Assembly: GCA_958510825.1 (NCBI GenBank)
Contig: OY294047.1
Coordinates: 37,731,747-37,795,746, forward strand
Reading direction: 5' to 3'
Source of the DNA: Brachypterus glaber
Taxonomy: Eukaryota; Arthropoda; Insecta; Coleoptera; Kateretidae
DNA: 64,000 nt
Part shown: one piece after another, positions 31,864 through 43,379 of the stretch
How the letters are laid out: every line of letters starts with the position of its first letter
How positions within the stretch are numbered: position 1 is the stretch's first letter
Position numbers and translations under genes: made by a program
The notes under the pieces: generated by a model
Databases searched by the model: none
What the model was told of the DNA's origin: nothing
The model's input: only the letters and a program-made list of their open reading frames with translations

Positions 31864-33843
31864 CAGGGTTATTCACAGAAGTGGCCTATTAAACGTTTAT
31901 GGAGAACCAATAACTTTAAAAGTCTGCTAATTTGCACTTTGGGGTTTTTGAATATGGCCTATCGATTAAAAATATTTTCATGCTTGTGCCACTTCCGGTT
32001 GTACCGGAAGTGGCACTTAACTTTGAGTTTTTAAATGGAACACCTCATATATTTTTTAATTTTTTAAATTTGCATTAAATTTGCTTTATTTTGATGTATA
32101 ATACTTCATGTCTATCTTCAGTAGTTTTTGAGTTATTCAAGTTTTTAGCGAAAAATAAGTAAATTCAAGCACCCCTAAAAACAATAATTTCTCCTTGATT
32201 TTTTCAATTGGAGAAAAGATGTTTTGTGTTTTGCTCAATGATGCTTAAACGAATTATCCTATGCTAAAATGGAACCCAAAAATTATACAGGGTGTCTGAA
32301 AAAGCAGGTCAAATCTAACAAATTTAATATAGCCATAACTCATTTTTTTTAAATGGCACCCTACATTTTTTTTATTTGGTTAAATAGAGAATTAAATTTG
32401 CTTTAAAATAAGTATAGGATACCCTATACCTAACTTTAACCGTTTTTGAGCTATTTGCAAATTATTGTGAAAAAGCCGTATTTCTGTTAAAATTTGTTAT
32501 ATTTCATAAAATAGGCCAGAAAAATTAATCGATTTTTATTTATTTACCTCAAAGATCATTATATTTACCTTAAAACTGGATTTTCATGCGCCCAGTAGTG
32601 TACATTTCTTCTGTTAAAAATACCCTGTTGAGAAAATTTAGCCTCGTCCGTCCAAATTATTCTTTTTAAAAAGTTTTGTTTTTCTTGAATATTTATCAAA
32701 AGATTTTCACAAAAGTCCACTCTATTTTGAAAATCATTAGGTTTTAAGGCCTGTATTTTTTGCTTTTTGTAATCGTGCATCTTGTGGTTTTTTAAAATTC
32801 TTTGGATGCTTGAATAGGAAATTCCCAAGTCGTAACTAGCTGCAGGAATTGAGGCATGTGGATATGCATAAAAGTAACCCAAAACATTGACTTCGTTATC
32901 TTCGTTGTTTGTAATTGGTTTCGTAAGAGATTTCACTGCATTTTCTTTTCCAAATTGCGAAAAATTTTTGTGTATTCTTCTAAATTTTTTACATGACATT
33001 CTTGGTAAATCAGGATATTTTGTATTAAAGTTTCTGCAGGTTCTACTAATTATTTTATCATTTTCACCAAAAATAGAAAATAAATCCAAAATAACAGGGT
33101 AAGAATAAGCCTCTGCCATTATTTTACACTAATTTATCACGATAAGAACGATAACATTTAGGTTAAAAGAAATAAAAACACAATACAATTTTAAAAATTT
33201 ACGTAATTGCAGAAATACTGCAAAATACTTCTTTTTCACATTAATTTGCAAATAGCTCGAAAACGGTTAAAGTTAGGTATAGGGTATCCTATACTTATTT
33301 TAAAGAAAATTGAATTCTCTATTTAAACAAATAAAAAAAAATGTAGGGTGTCATTTAAAAAAAAAGAGTTATGGCTATTTTAATTTTGTTAAGTTTGACC
33401 TGCTTTTTCAGACACCCTGTATAAATTTTGGATTCCATTTTAGCTTAGAATGATTCGCTTAACCATCATTGAGCAAAATACAAAACAACTTTTCTTCAAT
33501 TTAAAAAATCAAGGAGAAATTATTGTTTTTAGGGGTGCTTGAATTTGCTTATTTTTCGCTAAAAACTTGAATAACTCAAAAACTACTGGAGATAGACATA
33601 ACGTGTTATACATTAAAATAAAGCAAATTTTATGCAAATTTTAAAAATTAAAAAATATATGGGGTGTTCCATTTAAAAAATTAAAGTTGACTGCCACTTC
33701 CGGTACAACCGGAAGTGGCACAAGCATGAAAACATTTTTAATCGATTGCCCATATTCAAAAACCCCAAAGTGCAAATTAGCAGACTTTCAAAGTTATTGG
33801 TTCTCTATAAACGTTTAATAGGCCACTTCCGTGAATAACCCTG
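31864..33843. mobile_element. Tc1/mariner-type transposon with about 620-bp inverted repeats
   Basis: The ends CAGGGTTATTCACAGAAGTG and the reverse complement (CACTTCCGTGAATAACCCTG) are flanked by TA on both sides (31862-31863, 33844-33845). The arms match, with substitutions, from 31864 to about 32487 and from about 33220 to 33843. Each arm contains a second CAGGGTGTCTGAAAAAGCAG end at 420 bp, and the palindrome GCCACTTCCGG/CCGGAAGTGGC. The core carries a truncated transposase on the minus strand. It may be one long-TIR element or one element nested symmetrically in another. Confidence 0.85.
32565..33119 (-). pseudogene. Tc1/mariner-type transposase, truncated
   Basis: 184 codons from an ATG at 33117-33119. 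A helix-turn-helix region is visible at about residues 88-117 (I-P-A-A-S-Y-D-L-G-I-S-Y-S-S-I-Q-R-I-L). The first catalytic aspartate is in I-I-W-T-D-E-A-K-F (Asp 158), followed by N-R-R-N-V-H-Y-W and E-N-P. The frame then stops and the sequence runs into the inverted repeat. The second Asp and the third acidic residue of the D-D-E/D triad are absent, so it cannot cut DNA; full-length relatives are about 350 residues. It may still bind DNA ends. Its own arms are well matched, so it may have been moved by an intact relative. Confidence 0.85.
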
Positions 33844-33861
33844 TATAGTAAACTATATATA

Positions 33862-34450
33862 CAGCCTGTTCCAGAACTCGCGTATAGAAATTTGAGGGTA
33901 TATTAAAAACCCTCTTGAAAATATGAAAAAAATGTCAAAAAAAATCCATCTTAGTTCAATTTAAAAATAAGAACGCTTTAAATGGACCAATACTGTTGCT
34001 GATGTTAAATTACCTTTAAAAGTTGAATTTGTAGCTATGGAAGTAAATTTAATTATTGCAGGTACATATTCTGTAGGTTGACATGGTGATTAATGTGACA
34101 TTAATATTTATTAATTTCAAAAAACCACCGCCGGATGGAGTACCATATAAAAACAGAATATTTGATAGCCTCTGTCGGTTTTGTCAAATTATAATAACCT
34201 AAAAAGATTATAAAGTTGAAAGTCTCAAACAATGCAAGTGTCAACAATTGTAAGTCCAAACCATAGTTACTAATAAGTAGGGAAAAACTAATTTGTAGGT
34301 AATTAAACATCAGCAACAGGATTGGTCAGATTAAATAGCTTTCTTTTTAATTAGTATTGAAGATGGATTTTTTTTGAAATTTTTTTCATATTTTCCAGAG
34401 GGTTTTTAATATACCCTCAAATTTTTGTACTCGAGTTCTGGAACAGGCTG
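33862..34450. mobile_element. 589-bp TIR element with CAGCCTGTTCCAGAACTCG ends
   Basis: The inverted ends CAGCCTGTTCCAGAACTCG and CGAGTTCTGGAACAGGCTG are flanked by TA. The arms continue, diverged, about 200 bp inwards (CCAATACTGTTGCTGATGTT against AACATCAGCAACAGGATTGG). Non-coding. It starts only 18 bp after the previous transposon ends. Confidence 0.85.
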
Positions 34451-34693
34451 TATATAATACAAAATATTAGGTATACATACATGTATCTTTAGAATTTTAT
34501 TTAGTAAATATAGGAAGAAGGGTTCAAAATTTCTTAAAAAGTGCATGCCGTAACTTTTTCTTTATGAAGTATACATACATATAATATATATACATGAAGT
34601 ATACATGTGGTTTTTGTTTCCTTGTTTAACATGTACATAAAGGGGTGTCTTAGGAGCACAGGCAGGTCCGGCCCCTGCCCAGGGCGGCAGTTC

Positions 34694-35139
34694 CCAGACA
34701 GCACAAATAACTGTTAGATATCCAGGGGATATACTTTCTGGATATAGAGTATATCCACTGGATATCCTGGATAGCGATTAGATATCCCATGGACATCCAA
34801 ATGTCCGCTTGTATCCAGGATATCCAGTGGATATCCACGATATATCCAGTGGACATCTATTTTTTTAACCTCCCTAAAGTATATCCACTGGATATCCATT
34901 AGATATCCATCATGGATATCCATGATGGATCTCTAATGTATATACAGTGGATATACTTTAGGGAGGTTAAGAAAATAGTCCACTGGAGATCTCGTGGATA
35001 TCCAGTGGATATCCTGGATATAGGCGGACATGTGGATGTCCATGGGATATCTAATGGCAATCCAGTCTATCCAATGGATATACTCCATATCCAGAAAGTA
35101 TATTCCCTGGATACCTAATAGTTATTATGTCCTGTCTGG
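34694..35139. mobile_element. palindromic element built of GGATATCC-type repeats
   Basis: The ends CCAGACAGCACAAATAACTG and AATAGTTATTATGTCCTGTC-TGG are inverted, and the whole 446 bp folds on itself around 34915 (CATCATGGATATCCATGATG). It consists largely of GATATCCAGTGGATATCC phrases. The open frames on both strands are repeat artefacts. Confidence 0.85.
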
Positions 35140-36639
35140 ATTGTAACAGGCGGCCAAATCGTCAAACCGAGTGGCGGCCAACTGGTAATTTTTCTTTCGT
35201 TTTAGTCATCAAAATTTCTGCCAGGCAGGGGTAAACTTTTATTTTAGAAGTGATGAACCATTTTATTTGTCGTCATTTTTAGTCATCAAAATCTTTACCA
35301 GGGGTAGAGATTTCTTTCAGAGATCATACCTTTGTTTAAGAGGTGAGGAATGAGGGCGCCCATTGTTCAAGTTTGCCGAGGATGGCCAAAATTCTTAACA
35401 CTCCCCCGTAGTATGTATGTATACGTGGTATATAATATTAATATAGGCCTATTTTTAAACAACTCTTATTTGTAAAAGAATAGGTATATTGTGCTATATT
35501 GTGAAATGACAAAAAAAATCCCAAAAATTATTTCTTAAAATACGAAATGATGAAATCCTTTTTATAAAATAAAAGTATGTATTATGAAATATGAAATCTT
35601 AATACTTCTAAAAATTTTCGCCAGTGGCCCCTGATAAGTTTTGATTTAAGAGGTTTCCCTTAACCATTTAAAGTTTATTAAAAAAATTTGTTTTTCGAAT
35701 TCTAGGAAATTATTTGTCCTGAAAAAACAAAAACTGAAAAAGTTTTCGACTGCGGCGCTAAACTTTGCTAATACTATTGTAAAAGTCTGGTTACACCCTT
35801 GTTTGTGACAAAAACTTTTTATTGTTACTCACGGTGGGTTTGAATGCGAAAATCGAGAAGACTAAATTTTTCTCTTGAATAATTTTTCCAGCATCCGTAC
35901 GATTAATTTAACACCAAAAAGAGCAAAATCCGTTGGAAGCTTTTTGACAAAAAAATTATTTTGTGCAAAAACCGCCAAAAAGCCAAAGTTTTAAATAGTT
36001 TTTCAAAATATTGCTTCTGTGGTAAGTTAAAATTTTATAGTATATCAAAAAATTATTGCCTTAAAACGTCTTATAAAACGATTTTTAATACTTTTTTTCT
36101 TCTGAAGACCAAAATCAATACCAACCAAAAATTTTTTATTTGTCTTTTTTTATGGGAAGTGAAAAAATAACTGTCATAATAAAGCTCATTTCGACACATT
36201 TGGGGGCCATATAGTAAATTTTATAAAACGGAAACAGATATTATTTAATTTTTGCGTTTATGTAGAAGAACTAATCAACCTAGATTGCTTTTTCTAAGAA
36301 AAATATTTCGTTGCCAAGTAACAAGCTATGCGATCTGCGTTATTTTCATAAAAAAAAAGAAAAACTAAAAAGTAAAAAAGAATAGAAAAGAAAAATTCGA
36401 AAAAAAATGTATTTCAACAATTTTTTTTAAGGATTTTTAATCTTTAGGTACGTCAAAGCGTTCTTAAAAAATAATTATAATCAGTTTCCAACGCAGGGAA
36501 AGTATTGTGGATGCCCCAACAATTTTTTTCCAAAAGAATTCATATTCTTTGTTGATATGTCATGATCACATATAGATAGATTACAATAGAAAAAACTACT
36601 GTCATATGGAAAAACAAAAAAATATTTTTTTTTTATATA
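35140..36639. other. repeat-like sequence, no gene seen
   Basis: GGCGGCCAA occurs twice near 35150-35180; TTTAGTCATCAAAAT is repeated at 35203 and 35278. The rest is A/T-rich with no coding pattern. Confidence 0.4.
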
Positions 36640-36720
36640 TTTGGGAAAATGCAATATACCATTTACTGTGAATAATATATAATAAAATGTGTAGGATTAC
36701 TTATCTTCACAGCTTGTTTT
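36640..36720 (+). repeat. family A 3' tail
   Basis: ATTTGGGAAAATGCAATATA, CCATTTACTGTGAATAATAT and TTACTTATCTTCACAGCTTG match the 3' end of the copy at 24818-25430. It is followed by TTTTCTTTATCAG, also like a splice acceptor. Confidence 0.7.
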
Positions 36721-36957
36721 CTTTATCAGTTTATTGGCACCTCAAATTGTAATAGGAATGAAATAAATTTGATTCTTAAATTTATTTATTTATTAGTATT
36801 CTTCATTTTTTTGTGCTGTTAAAATTGTTATAAATAAATCAAAGATATAATATTGTTTTCAATAATAAACACAATATTTAAAATACATAAAATTAAAATA
36901 AATAATGCTTACTTTAGTCGTTTTAAATAAGAAATGTAAATGCTTCTCTTTATATGT

Positions 36958-37225
36958 TTGGGAGGATTGGTGTAGTGGTCTACCGCATCTGTACATGACA
37001 AGTCTACTAGCCAACTAACGTGAGTTCGATTCTCACTGGCGCCGATTTGCCTTTTTCAGTTAATTAATAATTGAAATTTGGCGAAGGCGATAAGTGAATC
37101 GGGTACTCCCTAGAAACTGGTTCGAAAGTCAGTATAAGCCGGTGGTTCCCTCTTCTACTATCCCACATAAGTCCTGGACTTAGGGGATGCCTAATTAAGT
37201 AGAACAGTATGAGGTTAAACAAACA
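36958..37225 (+). repeat. tRNA-derived SINE
   Basis: A box TGGTGTAGTGG (36969) and B box AGTTCGATTCT (37023) lie at tRNA spacing, and the head GGAGGATTGG...CACTGGCGCC resembles a tRNA with closing ends. A non-tRNA body follows (GGCGAAGGCGATAAGTGAAT, CCGGTGGTTCCCTCTTCTAC, TGGACTTAGGGGATGCC). It has no intact cloverleaf, so it is not a functional tRNA gene. Confidence 0.75.
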
Positions 37226-37443
37226 TGTTATTTAATGTATTATGTGATTTTAGTGATATTAGGCACCTAAAATCAACCCACCACCAAAGAACTAACACAA
37301 ATTGTGGGTAAATTTTTCTCATGAGTAATATCTTACTAATGCGTATTTCTTACACTACATTCATATAGAAAATTGCTTGGCCTGAAAAACCGGCATTATG
37401 CAGTAGTCCCGAGACTAGTTCTTTTTTTGTTTTCATAACCTGT

Positions 37444-38394
37444 ACCGTCAACCGGGGTGAAACCCATTAGCACGGCTGAAACCAATCATCATGTATATTT
37501 TGGCTAATGTTTTTAGTAATGATAGTATACAGCAGTCAGCACGCGGCTAAAGTCGACAAGTTACTGCAGGAAATATCAGTCTTTACGAGAACGGGCACGA
37601 AGAAGGTTTATTTTGTTTGTCTGTCGAGATACGTAGGTTATATTAGAGGTTTTTTTGCAAACTTGTGGAAACGTTTGGTTGTGCAGAGTCACAGAAAAGA
37701 GCTAAGAGAACGTGTTGAGTAAATTGGAGTTTAACTATTATCTGGCCCTAGTAGTAAAAAATTTTTAGTTTTTTATCAACATTGTGTAATTTTTTATTTA
37801 AATTTTTATAAAAAGTGGGAAAATGGTGGGGTGAAATCGATAACTAATTGGGCTAAATAAAGCTTTCTTTGTCATTAAAGTTTGTTTTGTAGGAAATCCA
37901 ACTACTTTTAGTAAGTCCTTTACACTAACCCCCTCACCCCCTTCCAAATAATTTAAGAAATAATTAAAAAGTTTAAGATAATATGTACATTATTCATAAC
38001 GAATACACGTTTTTTACTAGCTTTTTTAACTTTTTTTCTTTATTTAAAAACGAAAAAGGTTTTTTCTTTATTTAAAAACGAAAAGTTTTTTTTCTTTATT
38101 TAAAAACGAAAAAGTTTTTTTTAAACCAGGATTAATGATCGGTTTCACTCTCGAAGTTGCTAGGGTCAAATATACGTGAAATAAAAGGTGCTCGGTTTCA
38201 CCCCCCTAGTACGGGGTGAAACCGATCAACCTTTAAAAATGTATATAAAAAACCACTGTGGTTATTTTGACAGTGTTGACAGATATAAATGCTCGAAACT
38301 TCAAGCTTTAACATATATTTTTTTTTGGATTTTTATTTTTGTAAGAAAACAGAAAAAAAAACAAATTTTGATCGGTTTAACCCCCGTTGACGGT
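37444..38394. mobile_element. TIR element with ACCGTCAACCGGGGTGAAAC ends
   Basis: Ends ACCGTCAACCGGGGTGAAAC and GTTTAACCCCCGTTGACGGT are inverted with few mismatches. Internal GGTGAAACCGATC and GATCGGTTTCAC repeats include a hairpin at 38193-38224 (CGGTTTCACCCC / GGGGTGAAACCG). TTTCTTTATTTAAAAACGAA is repeated three times at 38037-38110. No transposase. Confidence 0.75.
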
Positions 38395-38415
38395 GTTTTC
38401 TTTTCTTAAATCAAT

Positions 38416-38941
38416 ATATCGCACCCTTGCTTTAAAAACGACACAAAATTCACATTTTTTGATTTAATACCATGAATGGGATTAGTAAACAACCCTACAT
38501 AAGTCATTAAAATTGTTTTCACTTAGCTTAGAAGAGACTCGGCTGGATAGCGCTTTTGTCGTTTTTGAAGTTTCAAAACTGAACATAGATTGCCTAGTCG
38601 AAAATTCAAAAATGCATTATTTTGAATTGTGCCGTATTTGAGACTAAAATAATAAAAAAAAGACATTAAAAATGACACTGCTCAAAATAATTGAGTTATA
38701 CGAATAAAAATTATCAAAAGCACCGTAACTCAAAAGGGGTGTTTTTAAGGGCTGTTAAGTGGATTAAATCGAAAAGTAGTTTTATAGTAGTGGTAGTTTT
38801 ATGACATCCGCACTCTTATGTACCTGTTTCATCTATTGGATCAATTTAAAAATCTGTAACCACACACGAACTAGTTTTTTGCGATTTCTGAAAAACCTAA
38901 GTTTTTTGAGTTGTGTCACCTTTGAAGCAAGGGTGCGATAT
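38416..38941. mobile_element. TIR element with ATATCGCACCCTTGC ends
   Basis: ATATCGCACCCTTGCTT and AAGCAAGGGTGCGATAT, with ACGACACAA/TTGTGTC further in. 526 bp. Non-coding. Confidence 0.8.
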
Positions 38942-38968
38942 CTGTATGTATGTGCAAAAATGAGAATA

Positions 38969-39489
38969 ATATGAAGAGTGCAACAAACATAAGGGTCTAA
39001 TCCACAAAATTATTATTTTAGAGGAGAAGCAAAAATGTGATTAATTTTTTTTTTAGTCATATTTATATTTAATATTAATTATATTTTAATAGTGTTTGAT
39101 TATTTATATCGTTTTATGTAAATTTCAACAAAAAAAAAATAAAACAAGGGCGTACAAAAACCCTTAATTATCAAAAGGGCATAACACACACTTCTTATAA
39201 GGTTGTTTTTGCATAAAATCTTCTCTTTGCTAGTCTTAAATAGCTTCATAAGCCATTTTAATCAAGAATATTTGACAGTAAATATTTGGGAGGGGCAAAA
39301 AAGCAAATTATTAAAATTTGTACCCCTAACCTTATTTTTCAATGCATTTTTTTGCCACTTCTAGTAACATATTAGGAATTTTTATTAACTAGAGCGATAA
39401 AGTACGTTAAGTAGTACCCGTTTTAAGCAAAAACCGGTTTTTTGAAAAAAATGAGGGTTAGGCCCTTATGTAAGTTGCATTCTTCATAT
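38969..39489. mobile_element. TIR element with ATATGAAGAGTGCAAC ends
   Basis: ATATGAAGAGTGCAAC and GTTGCATTCTTCATAT, with ACATAAGGG/CCCTTATGT next. It also has inner inverted pairs such as ACCCGTTTTAAGC... It follows the previous element after 27 bp. Confidence 0.75.
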
Positions 39490-39536
39490 ATAGTAATTTA
39501 TGGTACTAGTGGGTAAAGTAAGATATTGCCCATGAG

Positions 39537-39828
39537 AAAATTAACCTGCGAGGCGTCAGCCAAGCAGTTTAATTTTCGATAGGGCAATATCGGTTTACCC
39601 ATGAGTGCCATACAAGGTTTTATCCAATAAATAGCTTAGGAATTCATATTTTTATTAAAATTTTTAATGACATTTACAAGAAAATAATTTGTCAAGTGAC
39701 AGTTGAATGGGTAAAATAAATAATTATCCACTCAATAAAGTAAAAGTCACGCGGGGGTTATTATTGAGTTTATCTATTTAAAATAAAGCTGGTAATTGTC
39801 TTATTATCTGTATGTATTGGATAAAACT
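39537..39828. repeat. dispersed repeat D, copy 2
   Basis: About 290 bp nearly identical in order and sequence to 25686-25976, in the same orientation. Confidence 0.8.
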
Positions 39829-40075
39829 TATTTGTTTCTTCTAATTAATTACTTAAACTTAATGCTAAATATATAATACTTATTATACACACTATTTTAA
39901 TGTCACGTTGCTTTGTATGCACCACACAAACCTCTCTAGAACCGAATTTGTCGCCTATTTTCAAACAAATTCGGATCTACAGGGTAGATGTAGAGCATTA
40001 ACGTGAAGCGAAGGGGTAAGTTTAGTTTCGTTTCTTCGAAATCTGAAAAAAAAAATAAAATTAGTATTTATTATA

Positions 40076-40702
40076 CCGGGTGTCCCTCTATTTACCCAAC
40101 GATTTTCTCGAAAACTCAAGATAATCAAGTTCTTCGAAAATTGTTTTAAACTAGACAACTTAAGCTATCTTTTAGCATATATTTGACAGTTTTAGCTATT
40201 AAAATGTGGGCAGGAGGGCATGGGGGGAGTTTTTTTAATGGAAAGGGTGGTCGTGTGATATATCATTTTGAAGCAAATAAAATTCTCTATTGGAACGTAT
40301 ATTTTTTAATTTTTCAAAAAAAAAATTATAAGATTTTGATTCTTTAATTTTTTTGTGCTGAACAATGCGATTTTTTAAGTTTTTTTTTTGAAAATTTTTA
40401 TTTATGTCAATTAAAATTAGTTTAAGTTTAATTTACGTTTTTTCATCATAGAATTAGTAACTTTTAAAAAATTAAAAAATATATAGTTAAATGGAGAATT
40501 TAATAAGCTTTAAAATTATGTATTACACGACCCCCTTTCCATTAAAAAAATGTCCCCCTATGCCCCTGCCCACATTTTATGAGCTAAAAGTATTAAAAAC
40601 TAAAATAGTTTAAGTTGTCTTATTTAAGATGGTTTTCGCAGAATTTGATATCTCTTTAAGTTTTCGAGAAAATCGTTGGGTAAATAGAGTTGGGACACCC
40701 GG
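40076..40702. mobile_element. family B foldback element, complete copy
   Basis: Ends CCGGGTGTCCCTCTATTTACC and the right GGTAAATAGAGTTGGGACACCCGG are inverted and flanked by TA. The arms are about 300 bp with GTGGGCAGGAGGGCATGGGG against CCCCTATGCCCCTGCCCAC. No coding capacity. The best copy for defining family B. Confidence 0.85.
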
Positions 40703-40715
40703 TATATATTATATA

Positions 40716-41070
40716 CAGCGCCTGCGCTAGAATAATATTATACGATAGTTTCAAATTTTCCAAAATTTTTAAAAATCGTTCTAGAAAAAAAATTTTTAGA
40801 TATAAATTTGTTTTATGAAAAAATAAGAAATTTTCGTTTTTTTTTTTAATGTCCGTCTGTCTGACTATCCGTCTGATGTCACGTTTAATGTGGACACGCT
40901 AACTCAAGAACAAATAATCCGATCGACTTGAAATTTTCAGAAAAAATTAAGTTGTATCAGAGAAAGGTCCCTATTGTTTTTGAAAGTAATCCCCCCAAAA
41001 ACAAAAAAATTATGGGGGGTTAAACTTTTAAAAAAATTGAAAAAAGCTGAAATAAAGTTCCGATTAACGT
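40716..41070 (+). repeat. family A repeat, copy 4, truncated
   Basis: CAGCGCCTGCGCTAGAATAA, CCGTCTGTCTGACTATCCGT, GTGGACACGCTAACTCAAGA, AAAGTAATCCCCCCAAAAAC and TTATGGGGGGTTAAAC; lacks the 3' tail. Confidence 0.75.
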
Positions 41071-41294
41071 AACTTATTATTTAGTCATAAACTTATGGCT
41101 TATTCTAGATGCTCTTCATTTATTTTGATACAAAGTTTTCAATTGAGTTTAAAAATACAAATAATTTAAAATCTTTGAACTTCATTTCATAGCATTCCCT
41201 CTATTTTTAAAGATATATTGTTCCTCACATTACAATTTTTAATTTTGAATTTATAAAGTTAAAATTTAAAATTTATTTTAATCTATTTTTCATA

Positions 41295-41522
41295 CACTGA
41301 TAGAAATGTTGTTGTAATATAGGCGCCATCCATATTTTGTAATATGTTATAACATAAATACGTGATACGATACAACAACCGGTTGTAGAATTAAGAGGTT
41401 AACATAAAATTGTAATAAATACAACAACAAAAGTTATCTTATGTCATAGTTAGAACTATGCTATAGTACAATTTGTGGTTGTCGCATGTTGTTGTATTAA
41501 TAACGCTATAATTCTATGAGTG
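41295..41522. mobile_element. 228-bp MITE with CACTGATAGAA ends
   Basis: CACTGATAGAA and TTCTATGAGTG are inverted with mismatches, TA on both sides. The interior has ACAACAACCGGTTGTAG and GTTGTTGTA phrases. Confidence 0.6.
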
Positions 41523-41934
41523 TATAGTTGTTTATTTTAGTCTTAGCTAAGCCTTAAAGTTTAAGATCAATTTTATGAACTTCCACAGAACTTTGTTTTC
41601 TTTGATAAGTGAAATATCAGATATTACATAGTTCAACTATATGATGTGAACCATATTGTTGAAAGAGAGTAGTTTACAATTGAGAGTTAGCTGAGTAGTT
41701 CGGTGTATCATGTAGGCATAAAAATTCAAAATGAAATAAGAACAATATTGTAGTATTTACTATTTATTATTTATGTATTTCAGTTATACAGTTATAAAAA
41801 TATAGATCTGACTGGAGTCACGGAGATTCACAAATAACATTTTGCATAATAATCAACCTAAAGAACAGTGCAAATCCTACAAAAATACATTTATAAGAGG
41901 ATTATTAGGGTCTATTGAGTTTAGAGTTTTTTTA
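41523..41934. other. no gene or repeat seen
   Basis: AT-rich; nothing supported. Confidence 0.4.
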
Positions 41935-42065
41935 AAGAATGGCGTCACTCAAATGTCAAAAGTTATAAGGCGTGCGTGCCTACAACGGGCCTCTCACTTG
42001 CACACACATTCCTAACATGTTTGCCGTAGCCACACATCCGTGCGTCAAAGTATATCTTGTCGGGA
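41935..42065. repeat. GGCGTGCGTGC-type dispersed motif, locus 2
   Basis: TATAAGGCGTGCGTGCCTAC, GGGCCTCTCACTTGCACACA and GCCACACATCCGTGCGTC. Relatives at 13425 and 43010. Confidence 0.55.
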
Positions 42066-42339
42066 TTAAAAAAAACTGAAATATATTAAATTTAACTCAT
42101 TAAAAATGTGGAATAATGGGATAAATTTCAGTTTATTTTTGTACCTTAAAAAGCCTTTTTTAATCACTGCTATTATGAATTTGTAACTGAAATAAATGAA
42201 AGTAATTTGCAAGATGGATTATCATGCCAAAAATAATTAGTTCGCAAAATCTAAACCATTATAACACGAGAATAATATTATGTTATTATATTATATGTGT
42301 TGTGCCTTTTTATTTAATACCTGTTCTTATAAAAAAATA

Positions 42340-42945
42340 TACAGGGTGATCAGTAACTGCCATTCCAAAATGAGCCTTAAGGGAGCTACTGCCCTTCGAA
42401 GATGACATATTGAATAGGGAACAAATAAGAGCATCAATAGGATTTTAATGCTGCAGGGTGATTCTTCATTTAAAAATGAGCAAAAAAGTATTCATCACCA
42501 AAACACCTAAATTTAATATTACAAAATGCATTTTTTTGAAAACGGTTCCTCCTACAGTGTTACACTATATGACATTTTTTATGTATTTTCACTCAAGAAA
42601 TCTATATTTTTTACAAAAAATCCAAAAAAAACTACACATAAAAAAGTTTTGGGCAAAAATATGTTAAGCCTCACATATTTTATCCGTCTAGGCACGCCTA
42701 TGGATAAATTCAAAAAAATAAATTAACATAAACGTACTGCCCTTATTAATACTAATATACATGCAAAAACTCGTCACTCTAGCTTAAAGGGCACCAAGGT
42801 TATTAATTAAAAACCTTATTTTTATTACAATTTTACAGGGCTGTAGCTCCCTTGGGGCTCATTTCCGGACCAACCTTTATAGGAACTTTTTTTGATATTT
42901 TTGAATGTAGAATCACCTCTTAAATGTTGGCATGCCAGTTATTAA
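42340..42945. repeat. family C-related inverted element
   Basis: Left TACAGGGTGATCAGTAACTG with GAGCCTTAAGGGAGCTACTG; right CTGTAGCTCCCTTGGGGCTC with TTATAGGAACTTTTTTTGAT. The two sides are inverted relatives. Open frames inside show no protein pattern. Confidence 0.55.
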
Positions 42946-43009
42946 TTAGCCTGCATTAGCCTGAAGATGGTACCTATTATGGTTCTCTGCATGAAAGAAA
43001 GTCTCCGAC

Positions 43010-43115
43010 GGAAGGGGGAGAAATCATTCGCGCTCTCTTCTTTCCGTCAAGAGCGTTATAAGGCGTGCATGCTTACAACGGACCTCCCACTTCCACACAC
43101 ATTCCAAACATATAT
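43010..43115. repeat. GGCGTGCGTGC-type dispersed motif, locus 3
   Basis: GCGCTCTCTTCTTTCCGTCA, TTATAAGGCGTGCATGCTTA and GGACCTCCCACTTCCACACA. Confidence 0.55.
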
Positions 43116-43316
43116 TAATGTTACTTATTGGGTGAAAAAACTTACTGTATTAAAATTCTGCATACGTTCAGTTTATAATCTGAACAAAAAAAATCTTCTG
43201 GTTTGCCTAAAATCTTCTCCTTTGTCCAAGCCATTAGTTAGTTACTTTATTAGATGTAGATAATTGACTGAAACAACAGTTTAATTAATTTTATTTAGGT
43301 ACCTATATAAAATAAT

Positions 43317-43379
43317 CCTGTTGAAAATGACGGTTTTGTGCACCATTTGTACCCGCCCAAAACCGTCATTTTTAACAGG
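43317..43379. repeat. 63-bp hairpin with ACGGTTTTG arms
   Basis: CCTGTTGAAAATGACGGTTT and AAACCGTCATTTTTAACAGG form arms of about 26 bp around GCACCATTTGTACC. Could be a very small MITE. Confidence 0.8.

Noticed and set aside
34650..35118. Several frames rich in Ile, Tyr and Trp
   Set aside because: Translations of the GGATATCC palindromic element; present on both strands because of its symmetry.
36958..37045. Functional tRNA gene
   Set aside because: Polymerase III boxes are present but no complete cloverleaf with anticodon arm could be drawn, and a SINE body follows directly.
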